Under the pieces are notes generated by a model, which was not told the origin of the DNA, ran no database searches, and was given only the letters and a program-made list of their open reading frames with translations. Below are positions 11,490 to 23,812 of a stretch of 64,000 nucleotides of DNA, one piece after another. The first letter of the stretch is position 1. Each line of letters starts with the position of its first letter. A program made the position numbers and the translations under genes. The DNA is from Callorhinus ursinus (lineage: Eukaryota > Chordata > Mammalia > Carnivora > Otariidae), in NCBI RefSeq assembly GCF_003265705.1, contig NW_020313285.1, positions 19,678,711 to 19,742,710 on the forward strand, written 5' to 3'.

Positions 11490-13135
11490 GTCTAGAGACA
11501 CCCAAGCAGAGGGTGTCTCTAGGCACAGAGGCAGCAGAGTCAGCCCCCCTGACACCCACTTCTTTGTCCTTCGCCTAAGCTGCATGACCCCTCCTATGAC
11601 CCGGGAGCCTTGTGTGGCTGAGAACACATTGACGGAATAGTAAGGTGGCTCTTCATGGGAACCAGTGGTCCTTGTGAGCCCAATATTTGCTGTGGCTGGT
11701 ACTAAATGACAGTGGATTCCTCAGAATGGTTTGATGTCCCGAGACGGTTCCAGAAGCCCCGAAGCCACTGCTTAGCCCAGCCCGCCGCACAATCCTGGCA
11801 GATCCTGCTCACTTGATTGTCTCCCACAACCCACTGCACAGAGATGCCAGGGTCAAAAAAGGAGAAAAACATTCCAGGCCTAGAAACTGCTGGACTCACA
11901 CAAACCAACATGGGGAGTGAAGCAGGGTGGTGTAGGGAAGGGAGACTATTTTAGGGGGTGGGTGTGGTGGAAGCCTCTGGCTGGTGTCAAGAAACTGGGG
12001 TTCTGGACCTCCCTCCGACCTTGACCTGCTGCACTATCCTCGCATTCTTGGGCATATGCACGTGAAGATGCTGCTCAGAGAAAGGGATGTTCTGAGGGGC
12101 CAGGAGAGGAGGGGAGCCTGGCTAGAGGGCTCTGCGCTGCCATCCCTATTTTAACCAGCACTGTTCCACGTCCACGGGATTGCATGTTGGGGGCCACCTA
12201 AAGTTGCTCGTGGGAAGGATTTCACAGCTGAAGCTGGTTGCAAGCCCTCAGCTAGATGGTCTGAGCAAGTCTCTGCTCTCCAGGACCAAGTGTAGGAGGC
12301 GAGGGGGAGAAAACAAGTTCCTGCAGGAGGAAGAGACTTCTAACAGGGTGTGGGTCAGGGAAAGGGAGAGAAGGACGCCAAGAAGAACTGCGTGTCCACT
12401 GCAGGCTGCGGATAGCCTCGCTCACTGACAGGGATGACGCCAAAGCCCTAGGAACATTCACCTGGACGCAGCCCAAGGAAGATGCGGCTGTGAGACCCTG
12501 AAATCACTCTTCGACGATTATTAGGTGGGCTGTGGTGACAGTGTGTTGCTGAAAACCAGCGGTGAGCAGCGGAGCGGGCATTCAGCCCAGGTAGGTGCGG
12601 CTTCTGCAAGCTGGCTCCAGAGCATCCCTGAGCAGGGTTCAGTCCACACGGCTCTGGATCCCACGCTCATGGCAAATGATGCCTTGTGGTTTTTGCCTTT
12701 CCTGTCAACAATTCAGAAGGCCCAGGGCAGAGCAAAAGTTTAGAGTCAAATACCTTCTTCGGAGTCTGTGTGCAAACTGCAGATTGAACGACCAGGGATC
12801 AGGACTTCTTTGTTCTCTTCTGTCCTCTGCATCTCTAACGTTGCTCCTTCGTGTTTGCCCTCCACGAAAACAGCACTGGGTCAGGCCATCTGGCTCTGTC
12901 TGCTGGTCCACCTGCCCGAAGTTCCGTGCTTCCTGTCCCCATGTTTCTCATGCTGTTAGCAGCAGCTGGTACCTTCTGGGCAGTTTGACCGAGTAAACCT
13001 GCTGTCTGAGGAACCTGGGGTGGGTGTGTGAGCGCAGAGGGAATTTTGCCTGCAATTTCTCTTTCCTTCCTCTTTCCAGGCACTTGGCTGCCCCTCCATG
13101 TTTTTTCATTATGGGAAACAGGCAGGAACAGGATG
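11490..13135. other. no gene seen
   Basis: No exon, repeat or RNA gene recognised. Confidence 0.35.
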
Positions 13136-13137
13136 TA

Positions 13138-13240
13138 GATTTGAATCACACCCCATCACTTACAGGGATACAGGGATGCGTGACTTTGACCTTGAACAAG
13201 TTACTTGTTTCTTTGAAGACTCGGTTTCCTCACCTGGAGA
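13138..13240 (+). repeat. MIR SINE relic
   Basis: 'gatttgaatcacaccccatcacttac...gtgactttgaccttgaacaagttacttgtttctttgaagactcggtttcctcacctgg' follows the sense MIR order. Confidence 0.55.
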
Positions 13241-14005
13241 GATGCAGCATTACTGTTTATGGACTCTGCCTGGGAGAGGCCGAAGGAGGAGAGAGCCTTA
13301 CCCCATCCCAGCTGAGCTGAGGGACAGCCTGGCTGGGCCCCAGATGGGAAGAAGGGAGAACAAGGCTGGCATTCCAGGACATCATCCTCTAAGACCCCCT
13401 GACCATTGGGACAATGATGGGGGTCATTTCTATTGTTTCCAAAAGCAGTGATTATTTACGGGTACCGCATCTCTCCACCCAGGCTGCCCCTGAAGGCCAG
13501 AACACAGGTCCCCAGGTGAGCGCTTTGCTCACTACACAACATCTTCTTTTTTTTAAATTTTTTTATTGTTATGTTAATCACCATACATTACATCATTAGT
13601 TCTTGATGTAGTGTTCCATGATTCGTTGTTTGTGCATAACACCCCGTTCTCCACGCAGAATGTGCCCTCTTTAATACCCATCACCAGGCTAACCCATCCC
13701 CCCACCCTCCTCCATTCTAGAACCCTCAGTTTGTTTTTCAGAGTCCATCGTCTCTCATGGTTCGTCTCCCCCTCTGACTTACTCCCCTTCAATCTTCCCC
13801 TCCTGCTATCTTCTTTTTCTTTTTTCTTAACATATGTTGCATTATTTGTTTCAGAAGTACAGATCTGTGATTCAACAGTCTTGCACAATTCACACCGCTC
13901 ACCATAACACATACCCTCCCCAATGTCTATCACCCAGCCACCCCCTCCCTCCCACCCCCCACCACTCCAGCAACCTTCAGTTTGTTTCCTGAGATTAAGA
14001 ATTCC

Positions 14006-17000
14006 TCATATCAGTGAGGTCATATGATACATGTCTTTCTCTGATTGACTTATTTCACGCAGCATAACACCCTCCAGTTCCATCCCTGTCATTGCAATTG
14101 GCAAGATCTCATTCCTTTTGATGGCTGCATAATATTCCATTGTGTATATATACCACATCTTCTTTATCCATTCATCTGTCGATGGACATCTTGGCTCTCT
14201 CCACAGTTTGGCTATTGTGGACATTGCTGCTATAAACAGTGGGGTGCACGTACCCCTTCGGATCCCTACATTTGTATCTTTGGGGTAAATACCCAGTTGC
14301 AATTGCTGGATCATATGGTAGCTCTATTTTCAACTGTTTGAGGAACCTCCATACTGTTTTCCAGGCTGGTTGCACCAGCTTGCATTCCCACCAACAGTGT
14401 AGGAGGGTTCCCCTTTCTCCGCATCCCCGCCAACATCTGTCGTTTCCTGACTTGTTCATTTTAGCCATTCTGACTGGTGTGAGGTGGTATCTCATTGAGG
14501 TTTTGATTTGGATTTCCCTGATGCCGAGCGATGTGGAGCACTTTTTCATGTGTCTGTTGGCCATTTGGATGTCTTCTTTGGAAAAATGTCTGTTCATGTC
14601 TTCTGCCCATTTCTTGATTGGATTCTTTGTTCTTTGGGTGTTGAGTTTGGTAAGTTCTTTATAGATTTTGGATACTAGCCCTTTATCTGATATGTCATTT
14701 GCAACTATTTTCTCCCATTCTGTCGGTTGTCTTTTGATTTTGTGGACTGTTTCTTTTGCTGTGCAAAAGCTTTTTATCTTGATGAAATCCCAAGAGTTCA
14801 TTTTTGCCCTTGCTTCCCTTGCCTTTGGCGATGTTTCTAGGAAGAAGTTGCTGCAGCTGAGGTCGAAGTCGTTGCTACCTGTGTTCTTTAGGATTTTGAT
14901 GGACTCCTGTCTCACGTTTAGGTCTTTCAACCATTTGGAGTCTATTTTTGTGTGTGGTGTAAGGAAATGGTCCAGTTTCATTCTTCTGCATGTGGCTGTC
15001 CAATTTTCCCAACACCATTTGTGGAAGAGACTTTTTTTCTTTTTTTTTTTTTTTAAAGATTTTATTTGAGAGAGAGAGAATGAGAGATAGAGAGCACGAG
15101 AGGGAAGAGGGTCAGAGGGAGAAGCAGACTCCCTGCCGAGCAGGGAGCCCAATGCAGGACTTGATCCCGGGACTCCAGGATCATGACCTGAGCCGAAGGC
15201 AGTCGTTTAACCAACTGAGCCACCCAGGCGCCTGAGACTGTCTTTTTTCCATTGGACATTCTTTCCTGCTTTGTCAAAGATGAGTTGACCATAGAGTTGA
15301 GGGTCCATTTCTGGGCTCTCGATTCTGTTCCATTGATCAATGTGTCTGTTTTTGTGCCAGTACCATACTGTCTTGATGATGACAGCTTCGTAATAGAGCT
15401 GGAAGTCCGGAATTGTGATGCCGCCAGCTTTGCTTTTCTTTTTCAATATTCCTCTGGCTATTGGGGGTCTCTTCTGGTTCCATACAAATTTTGGGATTAT
15501 TTGTTCCATTTCTTTGAAAAAAGTGGATGGTATTTGGATGGGGATTGCATTGAATGTGTAGATTGCTCTAGGTAGCATTGACATCGTCACAATGTTTGTT
15601 CTTCCAATCCATGAGCATGGAACGTTTTTCCATTTCTTTGTGTCTTCTTCAATTTCTTTCATGAGTATTTTATAGTTTTCTGAGTACAGATCCTTTGCCT
15701 CTTTGGTTAAATTTATTCCTAGGTATCTTATGGTTTTGGGTCCAATTGTAAATGGGATCGACTCCTTGATTTGTCTCTCTTCTGTCTTGTTGTTGGTGTA
15801 TAGGAATGCCACTGATTTCTGTGCATTGATTTTATATCCTGCTACTTTACTGAATTCCTGTGTGAGTTCTAGCAGTTTGGGGTGGAGTCTTTTGGGTTTT
15901 CCACATACAGTATCATATCATCTGCAAAGAGTGAGAGTTTGACTTCCTCTTTGCCGATTTGGATGCCTTTGATTTCTTTTTGTTGTCTGATTGCTGTGGC
16001 TAGGACTTCTAGTACTATGTTGAATAGCAGTGTTGAGAGTGGACATCCCTGCTGTGTTCCTGACCTTGGGGGAAAGCTCTCAGCTTTTCCCCATTGAGAA
16101 TGATATTCGCTGTAGATTTTTCATAGATGGCTTTTATGATATTGAGGTATGTACTCTCTATCCCTATACTCTGAAGAGTTTTGATCAAGAAAGAATGCTG
16201 TACTTTGTCAAATGCTTTTTTTTGCATCTATTGTGAGGATCATATGATTCTTGTTCTTTCTTTTGTTAATGTATTGTATCACGTTGATTGATTTGCGGAT
16301 GTTGAACCAGCCTTGCAGCCCAGGAATAAATCCCACTTGGTCATGGTGAATAATCCTTTTAATGTACTGTTGGATCCTATTGGCTAGTATTTTGGTGAGA
16401 ATTTTTGCATCCATGTTCATCAAGGATATTGGTCTGTAATTCTCCTTTTTGATGGGGTCTTTGTCTGGTTTGGGGATCAAGGTAATGGTGGCCTCATAAA
16501 ATGAGTTTGGAAGTTTTCCTTCCATTTCTATTTTTTGGAACAGTTTCAGGAGAATAGGTATTAATTCTTCTTTAAATGTCTGATAGAATTCCCCTGGGAA
16601 GCCATCTGGCCCTGGGCTTTTGTTTCTTGGGAGATTTTTGATGACTGCTTCAATTTCCTTAGTGGCTATAGGTGTGTTCAGGTTTTCTATTTCTTCCTGG
16701 TTCAATTTTGGTAGTTGATACATCTCTAGGAATGCACCCATTTCTTCCAGGTTATCTAATTTGCTGGCATAGAGTTGCTCATAATATGTTCTTAGAATTG
16801 TTTGTATTTCTTTGGTGTTGGTTGTGATCTCTCCTCTTTCATTCATGATTTTGTTGATTTGGGTCATTTCTCTTTTCTTTTGGATAAGTCTAGCCAGGGG
16901 TTTATCAATCTTGTTCATTCTTTCAAAGAACCAGCTCCTAGTTACGTTGATCTGTTGTACTGTTTTTTTGGTTTCTAGTTCATTGATTTCTGCTCTGATC

Positions 17001-17873
17001 TTTATGATTTCTCTTCTCCTGCTGGGTTTAGGCTTCATTTGCTGTTCTGTCTCCAGCTCCTTTAGGTGTAGGGTTAGGTTGTGTATTTGAGACCTTTCTT
17101 GTTTCTTGAGAAAGGCTTGTATTGCTATATACTTTCCTCTCAGGACTGCCTTTGCTGTATCCCAAAGATTTTGAACAGTTGTGTTTTCATTTTCATTGGT
17201 TTCCATGAATTTTTTTAATTCTTCTTTAATTTCCTGGTTGACCCATTCATTCTTTAGTAGGATGCTCTTTAGCCTCCATGTATTTGAGTTCTTTCCGACT
17301 TTCCTCTTGTGATTAAGTTCTAGTTTCAAAGCATTGTGGTCTGAAAATATGCAGGGAATGATCCCAATCTTTTGGTACCAGTTGAGACCTGATTTGTGAC
17401 CTAGGATGTGATCAATTCTGGAGAATGTTCCATGGGCACTAGAGAAGAATGTGTATTCCGTTGCTTTGGGATGGAATGTTCTGAATATGTCTGTGAAGTC
17501 CATTTGGTCCAGTGTGTCATTTAAAGTCTTTATTTCCTTGTTGATCTTTTGCTTAGATGATCTGTCCATTTCAGTGAGGGGGGTGTTAAAGTCCCCCACT
17601 ATTATTGTATTGTTGTCAATGTGTTTCTTTGCTTTTGTTATTAATTGCCTTATATAATTGGCTGCTCCCATGTTAGGGGCATAGATATTTACAACTGTTA
17701 GATCTTCTTGTTGGATAGACCCTTTAAGTAAGATATAGTGTCCTTCCTCATCTCTTATTACAGTCTTTGTTTTAAAATCTAATTTGTCTGATATAAGGAT
17801 TGCCACCCCAGCTTTCTTTCGGTGTCCATTAGCATGGTAAATGGTTTTCCACCCCCTCACTTTCAGACTGGGG
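14006..17873 (-). pseudogene. L1 ORF2 (endonuclease / reverse transcriptase), disrupted
   Basis: The body encodes L1 ORF2p, which nicks target DNA and reverse-transcribes L1 RNA. The 5' truncation removes the start and the first endonuclease catalytic residues, but later motifs remain: GDFN near 17600, SRIDHIL and SDHNAL before 17280. The reverse transcriptase follows, with its FADD catalytic motif at 15917-15928 (minus). A C-terminal Cys-rich knuckle (C-x3-C-x7-H-x4-C) lies near 14390-14450. The longest open segment is 16208-17884 (minus). Reading then shifts frame at an 8-A run (T-run on + at 16216-16223), again near 16065-16085, and again near the C-terminus. The SINE at 15033-15233 also splits it. 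It is a dead copy, but the protein-level similarity is high, so the insertion is relatively young. Confidence 0.92.
15033..15233 (-). mobile_element. CAN SINE nested in the L1
   Basis: Minus-orientation tRNA-derived SINE: T-rich end and 'aaagattttatttgagagagag' at the left, 'gagccacccaggcgcc' (reversed head) at the right. It interrupts L1 ORF2. The L1 sequence resumes after it with a repeated 'gagact' (15027-15032 and 15234-15239), a short target duplication. It therefore inserted after the L1. Confidence 0.93.
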
Positions 17874-17889
17874 CTACACAACATCTTCT

Positions 17890-18870
17890 ACTCTTCAGAA
17901 GGGCCTGCTTGGCTAGGTGTCCTCTGGCTAATGAAGTAGCTGGGCCCAGCGGGCTCCAGCTGAGGGCTCAAAGCTTTCCCTCCTTCACAAGGCTCCTTGC
18001 AAACACATGTTTTCATGTCTTACTCCCTCTGCCCTTAATCTCTTTGAACTCTGCATCGTGCTGCAAACCTTGATAACAAAGCCCAACAATGTTTTTTCTC
18101 ATTGGCTAATCAATTTGCTATACTTTGAGCTACTGTAAATCTGCAAAAATCCCTCTCCAACAGGCCCTGTTGCCCGGAGCCATTTCGACTGGTGGCAAGT
18201 GGGAGAGACTGAGTATCAGGGAGGGAGAATGAGTGAAGGGGTCATCAGAGCCAGGGACCCCCACGTTACATACACTCCTGTGCAATTCGTCACTCGCTCC
18301 TTTTACTTAAAAAATGATAAGAGACCACAGTATAACCGCCAGAGCAAAAATGTTGCTTTAATCACTCCCAGTCCTGTCACTCAGGCGAATCAACTGTTGT
18401 TCATCTTTGCTTCTCCAGCCTGCCTGTGAGCAGACATGTTTCTAAGCAGCTATAATTGCAACACAGTTCTGTATTCTGTTTTTCCCCTTATTTCCTAAGT
18501 CTTGCCTCCCATTACTGCAGTCTTTCTAAGCATTGTTTTTAAAGGATCACTCAGTTATGCCTTCTGGAATTTACTGACCATCCCCCTGAATGGCCATCAC
18601 GTCATATTACCTGGGAAACAAGTATGGGGGTCATTTGTGCAATCTCTCAGTGTTATGAAGTCTAGGAGTATCTGGCAGGAAAATGCTTCCTTGGGGCAGG
18701 CATATGACTGTTCCAGGATGGGAGCTCTTCTCCTTGCTTTGTTGTTGAAGGAGACTCAGGCCCAGACTCCTGGCACACATACTTTTGTCTCTCAACAGTA
18801 CAACCAGAGACCATTCCTATTGCTGCTTGTCTTCAGTGTGAATTCGTCTCCCTCTTCAACTCCTCCATCA
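17890..18870. other. no gene seen
   Basis: Unremarkable unique-looking sequence; no exon or repeat recognised with confidence. Confidence 0.35.
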
Positions 18871-18874
18871 TCAT

Positions 18875-19070
18875 CATCCTCGCCATCTTACTCAGGGCTG
18901 CCATTATTGAGTGCTTACCCTGTGCCAGATGCTGTAGTCTCACGTCATGGCTTTATTCAATCCCATCAGGTGCTGTTGCTGTTGTTGTCCTCAGCTGCAG
19001 ATGGGGAAACTGAGGCCCAGGATGCTGAAGTAGCTGCCAGAACGCTAATAGCTCTCAAGGTCAGAGGCTG
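18875..19070 (-). repeat. MIR SINE relic, antisense
   Basis: 'attattgagtgcttaccctgtgccagatgctgtagtctcacgtcatggctttattcaatccc...gcagatggggaaactgaggcccaggatgctgaagtagctgcc' is the reversed MIR order. An open frame (18502-19227 plus) runs through it and is accidental. Confidence 0.65.
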
Positions 19071-19191
19071 CCTGCCTCCAGGTGGGGGAGCCTTTATACC
19101 ATCCAGCTCCTCATGGGAGGCCCTTTCCTCCACGGCGGAGTTTGGTCTAAAGCCCCTAGGATGGCCACCGGGCCTAAGGAGGCTTACTGTC

Positions 19192-19530
19192 TTAGTCCCT
19201 CCAGGTTGCTATAACAAAACAGCATAGACAGAGTGGCTTACAAACAACAGAAATTTATTTCTCACAGTTCTTGAGGTTGGAAAGTCCATGATCAAGTGTT
19301 GGCAGAGTTGGTGTCTGGTGAGGGCCTGCTTTGCTATATCCTCACAAGGTAGAAGAGGCAAGGGAGCTCTCCAGGGTCTCTTTTTTAAGGGTACTCATCC
19401 CATTCACCAGGGTTCCACTCACATGATCTGTTCACCTCCCAAAGGCTCCCCTTCCTATTCTCTTGACCTTGGGGATTAGGTTTCAACACAGGAATTGGGG
19501 GGATGCAAATATTCAGTCGATAGCATTTAC
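19192..19530 (-). repeat. MaLR-type LTR, antisense
   Basis: 'cttagtccctccaggttgctataacaaaacagcatagac...ggcttacaaacaacagaaatttatttctcacagttcttgaggttggaaagtccatgatcaag' and the ending 'ggggattaggtttcaacacaggaattggggggatgcaaatattcagtc' match a common mammalian LTR read backwards, probably of the MaLR (MLT1/MST) group. Non-coding. Confidence 0.6.
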
Positions 19531-20224
19531 CGTAATGGATCTCTCTCTCTCCCTCAACCCCACAAGAATCCTGGGCAGGATGGAACTTGCCTGGCTAAGA
19601 TGGCTGCTGAGAGGTCACGTGTCCTTTCCAGAGACTCCAGGGATGATGGGACGTGCCTCCCCCAAGGTCATGGGGAGAGTTATTGGCAGAGCAGGGCTAG
19701 CATCTGGGTCTTCTGACTTGTGAGCAAGGCTCTGTCTTTCTCATTTAGAAGTCATTTCAATGTTAAATGTGGGTTACAATAACCCACAACCCTTGGATCA
19801 ACTTAGAAGTCATTTCAAAAATCCGCATCTGAAATTGAGGGAGAGCCTTTAGAATTACCAGGTCTTCTGTTCTTAGAAAATGCTGGTGCTGTCCCATAGA
19901 TAGGAGAGAAGACCAGAGAAGAGACAATGCCCAAGCCCAGTGTGGTGGGCAGGGATGGAGGGCAGATAGAATAGACTCAGAAGTGTAGGGTATACAGCCC
20001 TGGGGGCCCTGGGCTCGGCCTCAGCCAGCCGACTCAACTTGTCAGACTTAACCACAGAAGCTCCTACCAAAGGGATTTCTAAAAAGGTAGAGGCCCTTTG
20101 CTCTTTTGAGTCTCCCATGGGTAGCAAAACCCCTTGAAAGGGGCCTTTATTATGACTACAACCTTTCCTGAGCGGAATTAACCCAGAATTAAAGCTGCCA
20201 CAGGAAAAGAGGTAGTTTTACGGA

Positions 20225-20602
20225 TTCTTTCAATGGGTATTTATTGAAACTTTCTGTGTCAGGTGATGGGAAGAAGACAGCTGAGCTTCCTTTCTCTGTG
20301 GGGCTGCCGCTTTGGTGGGGATAATACACTAGCAAACAAGACACTTCCTGAAGGTAAGTGCTATGAAGGACACAAGGGGGGAATGCCCTAGGGACTGTGG
20401 GTCGGAGTGGGGGCAGGAAGCCAACTTGGAGGGAGTTGTCAGGGAGGGCCCTTCCCAGGAGGGGGCACATGTGTTGAGACCTAGCAGCTAACTGGGAATC
20501 TTCCCAGATCTGCGGGCAGAGCCCTAAGGCAGGACAAGCAGCAAGTGCAAGGGCCCTGAGGTTGGCAGTTGAGCGACTTGTAGGAAGAGAAAGAAGACTG
20601 AC
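20225..20602 (-). repeat. L2 3'-end relic, antisense
   Basis: 'caatgggtatttattgaaactttctgtgtcaggtgatgggaagaag...aagtgctatgaagg...gcagcaagtgcaagggccctgaggttgg' is the reversed L2 3' end. It probably continues past the SINE to about 20880 ('gagcaaagagagagccag'). Confidence 0.6.
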
Positions 20603-20611
20603 GGGAACAGT

Positions 20612-20822
20612 ATTGTTTATTTATTTTTTAAAGATTTTATTTATTTATTTGACAGAGAGAGACACAGCGAGAGAGGGAACACAAGCAGGGGGAGTGGGAG
20701 AGGGAGAAGCAGGCTTCCCGCGGAGCAGGGAGCCCGATGCGGGGCTCGATCCCAGGACCCCGGGACCATGACCTGAGCCGAAGGCAGGCGCCCAACGACT
20801 GAGCCGAGCCACCCAGGCGCCC
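20612..20822 (-). mobile_element. CAN SINE, antisense
   Basis: Full-length minus-orientation tRNA-derived SINE ('taaagattttatttatttatttgacagagag' to 'gccacccaggcgccc'). Flanked by a 9-bp target duplication 'gggaacagt' at 20603-20611 and 20823-20831. It inserted into the antisense L2 relic. A short internal duplication ('gagccgagccacc') is present near the head. Confidence 0.94.
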
Positions 20823-20884
20823 GGGAACAGTGTTATTGAGGTTCAGCGTTGATGCTGTTTAGAGCAAAGAGAGAGCCAGCCCAC

Positions 20885-21765
20885 TGGGCTTGTTGGCCTT
20901 CCTCAAAACAGAACATCCACTTGGACTGGATTCTTCCTTTGTCTCTGTAAGTCATTACTGTTTTCCCCTCATCGACGCCTGTGTTTGCATGCCTGTGTGG
21001 CTGGTGCTCTCATGCAGACAGTAGCTCTTCTAGACCAGGGCTCCCTCCAGGCTCTCAGTACCCTCAATCTGATGGCTTGTTTACATCTGAGAGCTGTGTG
21101 TCCTCACTAGACGCCATTAACATGGCATTTCTTGGATCTCGTCAAGTAATAAATCATGTTATGTTTACCTTTTGTTACTAGGCGAAGTGCTAGGGTTTGC
21201 AAAAATAAAAAAGAAAAAAGAAAGAAAACAAAACAAAAACCCCTGCCTGTGGTTACTTAATTGGAGAAAGCTGCTCTTGTTATGGACACTGAGCTAAACA
21301 GGCCATTAGCTCTGGGAGGAACAGCCCTGAGCAAGCCGTGCCTACTCATTTGCTGCTTGCTGATGGGAAGTGGATGGGAAGAGACGGTGTCACTGTTCCA
21401 TCCTGCCCATGGGCAGGGTTGATCCACGGGTGCCTGGCACTGAGGTTGGCTGCTGGAGTCTGGCGCTGCCCAGTGGCCCAGAGCTGACTAGGGAGAGCCC
21501 CTGCCATCCTGGGTCCTCTCTTCCCCTTCCTCTCAGGGCTGCCAATGGGACAGGGGGAGGATGTGAGCTCAGGGGCTCAGAGGAGGCTGACAGGCTGTTG
21601 GGGAGCCCCCCCATGGCCCTCATTCTTGCCACCCTGGTGTCACTTGGATGCTGAGTGTTCTGGGCTCCCTGCTGGTTACAAGGCCTTTGATGTAGCCCCG
21701 AGTAGCACAGCACACAGGCCCATGTCTGCCTGTTTTCTGGGGACCGTCTCATCTCTGTCCTTTTA
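20885..21765. other. no gene seen
   Basis: No exon, RNA gene or clear repeat recognised. An A-rich 'aaaataaaaaagaaaaaagaaag' patch lies near 21201-21240. Confidence 0.35.
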
Positions 21766-21942
21766 ATTCTAATGAAACTTTTAATTTGGAGATCATTGTA
21801 GATTCACAGAGTTGTAAGAAATAATACCGAGAGATCCTGCATACCCTTTACCCAACTTCTTCCAGTGGTAACATCTTGCAACACTATAGTATAAGATCAC
21901 AACCAGGATATTGACCTTGATAGTCAAAATACAGACATTTCC

Positions 21943-22130
21943 GGGACGCCTGGGTGGCTCAGTCAGTTAAGTGTCTGCCTTCAGCTCAGGTCATGATCCC
22001 AGGGTCCTGGGAACGAGTCCCTCATTGGGCTTCTTGCTCAGTGGGGAGTCTGCTTCTCCTTCTGCCTGCCCCTCCCCCTGCTTGTGCTCTCTCTCTCTCT
22101 GACAAATAAATAAATAAAATATTAAAAAAA
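21943..22130 (+). mobile_element. CAN SINE, sense
   Basis: 'gggacgcctgggtggctcagtcagttaag' head to 'aaataaataaataaaatattaaaaaaaa' tail. Imperfect target duplication 'tacagacatttcc' (before) and 'tacaggcatttcc' (after), one mismatch. Inserted into the antisense L1M. Confidence 0.92.
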
Positions 22131-23234
22131 ATACAGGCATTTCCATCACCCTAAAGGATCCCCCATGTTTCCCCTTTATAGTCATGCCCACTTCTTCTTG
22201 CCTCTACCCCTCCTTAACCATTTGCAACCACTAAACTCTTCTCCATTTCTATAATTTTGTCATTTTTGAGAATGTTCTAGAGAAGGAACCACAGAATTAC
22301 AGAATGTAATTATAAAATGTAACCTTTGGGGATTGACTTTTTACACTTAGCATAACTCCCTGGATCATCATCCAGATTGCTGTGTGTGTCAGTGGTTCTT
22401 TCCTTTTTCCTGCTGAGTAGTGTTCTGAGGTATGGACAGCCTTTCACCCACTGAAGGACATCCATGTTGTTTCCAGTTTGGGGCTGCTGTGAATGTGACT
22501 GCTGTTTATACTCATGTGTGGATGACATAAATCTTCATTTCTTTGGGATAAATGCCCAGGAGTGTCATTGCTGGCTTCTGTGGTAGTTGCATGTTTAGGT
22601 TTTGAGGAAAGTGTTTTCAGGAGGGAATGTTCTATGTTACTTTCTCACTAGCAGTATATGCGTGATCCAGTTTCTGTGTTTGTTCCCCAGCATTTGGTGT
22701 TGTCACTATTTTTTATTTTAGCTATTCTGACCGATGTAACCGATGTATAGTGATATCTCATTGTGATTGAGGTTACATTTCTGTAATGGCTAATAACATA
22801 CGTCTTTTCATGTGCTTATTGGTCATCAGTAGATCCTGTTCGGTGAAATGGCTTTTGTCTTTTGTCTGTGTTCTAGTTGGACTGTCTGGTTTTTTTTACT
22901 CTTTGGTTTTGCAAGTTATTTATGTGGTCTAGATACTAGTCCTCAGTCCTGTATGTGGTTTGCAAATACTTTCTCCCACTCTGTGACTTGTTTTTCATCC
23001 TCTCGCAGGGTCTTTTTCAGAGCAAAGTTTTTATTTTGAATGAAGCCCAATTTACCAGTTTTTCCTTTGATGGATTGTGCTTTAGATCTTATATCTGAGA
23101 AAACTTTCCTGGCCCTGAAGATTTTCTCCTATTTTTTTTGTCGAAAAGTTTTATAGTTTTACATTTTAAATTTAAGTTTGTGATCTGTTCTGAGTTAATT
23201 TTCATATTAAGACATGAGACTTAGGTTGAGGATC

Positions 23235-23393
23235 ATTTTTTTTGAGAGAGAAAGAGAGAGAGAGAATCCTAAGCAGGTTCTACATCCAGCAGGAGGCCGA
23301 CACAGGGCTTGATCCCACGACCCGGAGATCATGACCTGAGCTGAAATCAAGAGTTGGATGCCTAACCGACTGAGTCACCCAGGTGTCCCTGCT
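23235..23393 (-). mobile_element. CAN SINE, antisense, diverged
   Basis: 'ttttttttgagagagaaagagagag ... gatcatgacctgagctgaaatcaagagttgg...gactgagtcacccaggtgtcc' is an older minus-orientation CAN SINE, shorter and more diverged than the others. Confidence 0.85.
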
Positions 23394-23764
23394 TTTAAAC
23401 TTTTGTCAAAAGTCAAGCATATTTGTGTGAATCTTTTTCTGGGTATCTGAATGCGTCTCTAGTGATACCACACAATCTTGATTGTTGTAGGTTCATAGTA
23501 AATCTTGAAATCAGGTAGAATGATTCTGTTTTATTCTTTTTCAAAAAATATTCTAGCTATTCTAGTTCCTTTATCTTTCCATATACATGTTAGGATAATC
23601 TTACAAATCTGCAAAATACCTTGCTGGGATTTTGTTAGGAATTTGGGGTTCTGTCTTTTTTATGTGACTTTTCTATAGTGTCTATAGTGTATTTTATATG
23701 GTATTTTTAATAGGGTGAAAATAATTAACAAAAAGAGAACTATGAACATCTGCAAATCTACCAC

Positions 23765-23812
23765 TATATATATATCTATATATATCTATATATATCTATA
23801 TATAGATATATC
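23765..23812. repeat. (TATATATC)n / AT microsatellite
   Basis: About four units of an AT-rich 10-mer 'tatatatatc', ending in 'tatatatagatatatc', which makes the array partly self-complementary and able to form a hairpin. Confidence 0.85.

Larger units (their letters stand above)
13548..17873 (-). mobile_element. 5'-truncated L1 on the minus strand
   Basis: A single L1 insertion read on the minus strand. The 3' end with its A-tail (T-run on +) is at 13548 and the body runs to 17873, where it is truncated inside ORF2. A perfect 16-bp target-site duplication 'ctacacaacatcttct' lies at 13532-13547 and 17874-17889, which fixes both edges. About 460 bp of 3' untranslated sequence (13548-14005) precede the ORF2 stop region. 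A CAN SINE later inserted at 15033-15233. The same L1 3' end is present on the + strand at 55914-56386. ORF1 and the 5' promoter are absent, so the copy cannot drive its own transcription. Confidence 0.95.
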
